Below are positions 23,167-23,996 of a stretch of DNA of 23,996 nt, piece after piece. Location: NCBI GenBank assembly GCA_023271485.1, contig JALPXT010000005.1, positions 1-23,996 on the forward strand. Direction: 5' to 3'. The stretch's first letter is position 1. Each line of letters opens with the position of its first letter. This stretch comes from Dehalococcoidia bacterium. Lineage in GTDB: Bacteria; Chloroflexota; Dehalococcoidia; SZUA-161; SpSt-899. The notes under the pieces are model-generated. The model was not told the origin of the DNA. It saw only the letters and a program-made list of their open reading frames with translations, and did not search any database. A program made the translations under genes and the position numbers.

Positions 23167-23482
23167 GTCCGACGGCCCGATCTGGGACAGGGTGAATGGC
23201 TTCAACAGCTTCCTCGAACATCGCACCAGGCTGGGGATCTGCGTACTCCTGGCCCGCAACGATACCATCACCTTCAGCCGGCTCAAGGCTCTGCTCAACG
23301 AAACGGACGGGGCCCTTGGGGCACATCTGCGAAAGTTGGAGGACGAGGATTACCTCGTGGTTAAGAAGGAGTTTCGGGATCGGAAACCGACAAGCTGGTA
23401 TAGCCTCACCCGGGATGGCCGGAAGGCCCTGGAGACGCATCTGCAGGCCCTGGAGAAGTTGATCGCCGAGGCAGGTGATTAG
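23147..23482 (+). CDS. Winged-helix transcriptional regulator
   Basis: 111 residues of a MarR/ArsR-like winged-helix protein, similar to the PF13601 (HTH_34) group. The segment FLEHRTRLGICVLLARNDTI is the first helix. The recognition part is FSRLKALLNETDGALGAHLR. The wing is DYLVVKKEFRDRKPTSWYSL, followed by TRDGRKALETHLQALEKLI. Such proteins usually bind palindromic DNA as dimers. The start is GTG 23147, with AGGAGG four bases upstream, inside the end of the preceding gene. It lies between a membrane protein and an ABC ATPase and probably controls the palindrome at the operon promoter. Confidence 0.9.
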   Translation: MVRHRDESDGPIWDRVNGFNSFLEHRTRLGICVLLARNDTITFSRLKALLNETDGALGAHLRKLEDEDYLVVKKEFRDRKPTSWYSLTRDGRKALETHLQALEKLIAEAGD

Positions 23483-23523
23483 TCCTTAATACGGCGCCGG
23501 ACAAAAAATCAGGAGGTGAAGTC

Positions 23524-23996
23524 GTGCCTGTTGTGCAAGTGAAAAACCTGCGTAAAGTCTATGGTACTGTGGTGGCGGTGAATGATCTTGCGTTCGAGGT
23601 GCAGGAAGGGGAGATCTTTGGAATTGTGGGGCCAAACGGTGCCGGCAAAACAACTACCATCGAGTGCATCGAAGGCATTCGCCAAGCGGACTCTGGAGGC
23701 ATTCAAGTGCTCGGTCTCGATCCACACAAAGATCGTAAACAGTTGCTACCCCGAATAGGTGTCCAGTTGCAGGAAGGTGCCGGCTTACCAGAACGAATCA
23801 AAGTAGATGAAACGATGCGACTATTTGCATCCTTCTACGATGACTCACTGCCGTGGCAATCGCTACTGGACGTATTCAACTTGAGTGAGGCTCGCTCACG
23901 CTATTACGATCGATTGTCCGGCGGGCAAAAGCGGCGCTTCCAGGTCGCATTGGCTCTCGTGGGTAAACCAGATCTTCTTTTCCTGGATGAACCCAC
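23524..23996 (+). CDS. ABC transporter ATP-binding subunit (3' end outside window)
   Basis: 157 complete codons before the window ends. Start GTG 23524 follows a near-perfect Shine-Dalgarno, AGGAGGTGA (23511-23519). The N-terminus reads MPVVQVKNLRKVYGTVVAVN; Walker A is GPNGAGKTT, the Q-loop is GVQLQEG, the signature is LSGGQKRR, and Walker B is LLFLDEPT, cut at the window edge. It belongs to the ABC-2 (DrrA/YxlF-like) group that exports drugs, lipids or ions with a separate permease, which is presumably encoded next. It is the third gene of the operon driven from 22541, with 41 bp to the regulator gene. Confidence 0.93.
   Translation, partial: MPVVQVKNLRKVYGTVVAVNDLAFEVQEGEIFGIVGPNGAGKTTTIECIEGIRQADSGGIQVLGLDPHKDRKQLLPRIGVQLQEGAGLPERIKVDETMRLFASFYDDSLPWQSLLDVFNLSEARSRYYDRLSGGQKRRFQVALALVGKPDLLFLDEP

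Noticed and set aside
23509..23727. Minus-strand frame at the right end
   Set aside because: It is the opposite strand of the ABC ATPase gene, whose Walker A, Q-loop and signature are clear.

Overview
The window looks like chromosomal DNA of a bacterium, most likely a member of the Chloroflexota near Dehalococcoidia. That assignment rests on my recollection that the order recA-recX-rny-ymdB-PIN/TRAM-ispDF-cysS is typical there, together with the Gram-positive-like Shine-Dalgarno sites and the ricT-holB pair. It is an inference, not a database result.

Layout. Positions 171-2678 (+) hold a large TPR/SEC-C protein. From 2764 to 18722 everything is on the minus strand. In transcription order: recA, recX, rny (RNase Y), ymdB, a PIN/TRAM membrane protein, ispDF (fused), a vapBC toxin-antitoxin pair, cysS, lysA, holB, ricT, aroKB (fused shikimate kinase/dehydroquinate synthase), a uridine-kinase-like P-loop kinase, a GT4 glycosyltransferase of the sucrose-phosphate-synthase type, tRNA-Arg(CCG), and a tRNA-Asn(GUU) gene split by an intron. 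Most genes are tightly packed, with ATGA overlaps or 1-25 bp gaps. From 18944 rightwards the genes are on the plus strand and look accessory: a polytopic membrane protein, an AT-rich alpha/beta hydrolase, a GNAT-acetyltransferase/M50-metalloprotease fusion, a 250-bp inverted-repeat element built of 7-bp units, and the start of a membrane protein / winged-helix regulator / ABC ATPase operon that runs off the window.

Most striking feature. The anticodon loop of tRNA-Asn is interrupted between U35 and U36 by a 529-nt group I intron. The splice-site U, terminal G, internal guide sequence, P2, P4, P5, P6, P7, P8 and P9 can all be read from the sequence. An HNH homing-endonuclease gene sits in the P1 loop, and its last 31 codons run through the guide sequence and the catalytic core, so the same bases encode protein and ribozyme. 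I know of group I introns in bacterial tRNA-Leu, tRNA-Ile, tRNA-Arg and tRNA-fMet genes, but not of this arrangement in tRNA-Asn.

How the genes fit together. The minus-strand block mixes DNA repair (recA, recX), replication (holB), RNA turnover (rny, ymdB, ricT), isoprenoid (ispDF), aromatic amino-acid (aroKB) and lysine/peptidoglycan (lysA) synthesis and translation (cysS, two tRNAs). RicT is a known RNase Y specificity partner in Bacillus, and both are encoded here.
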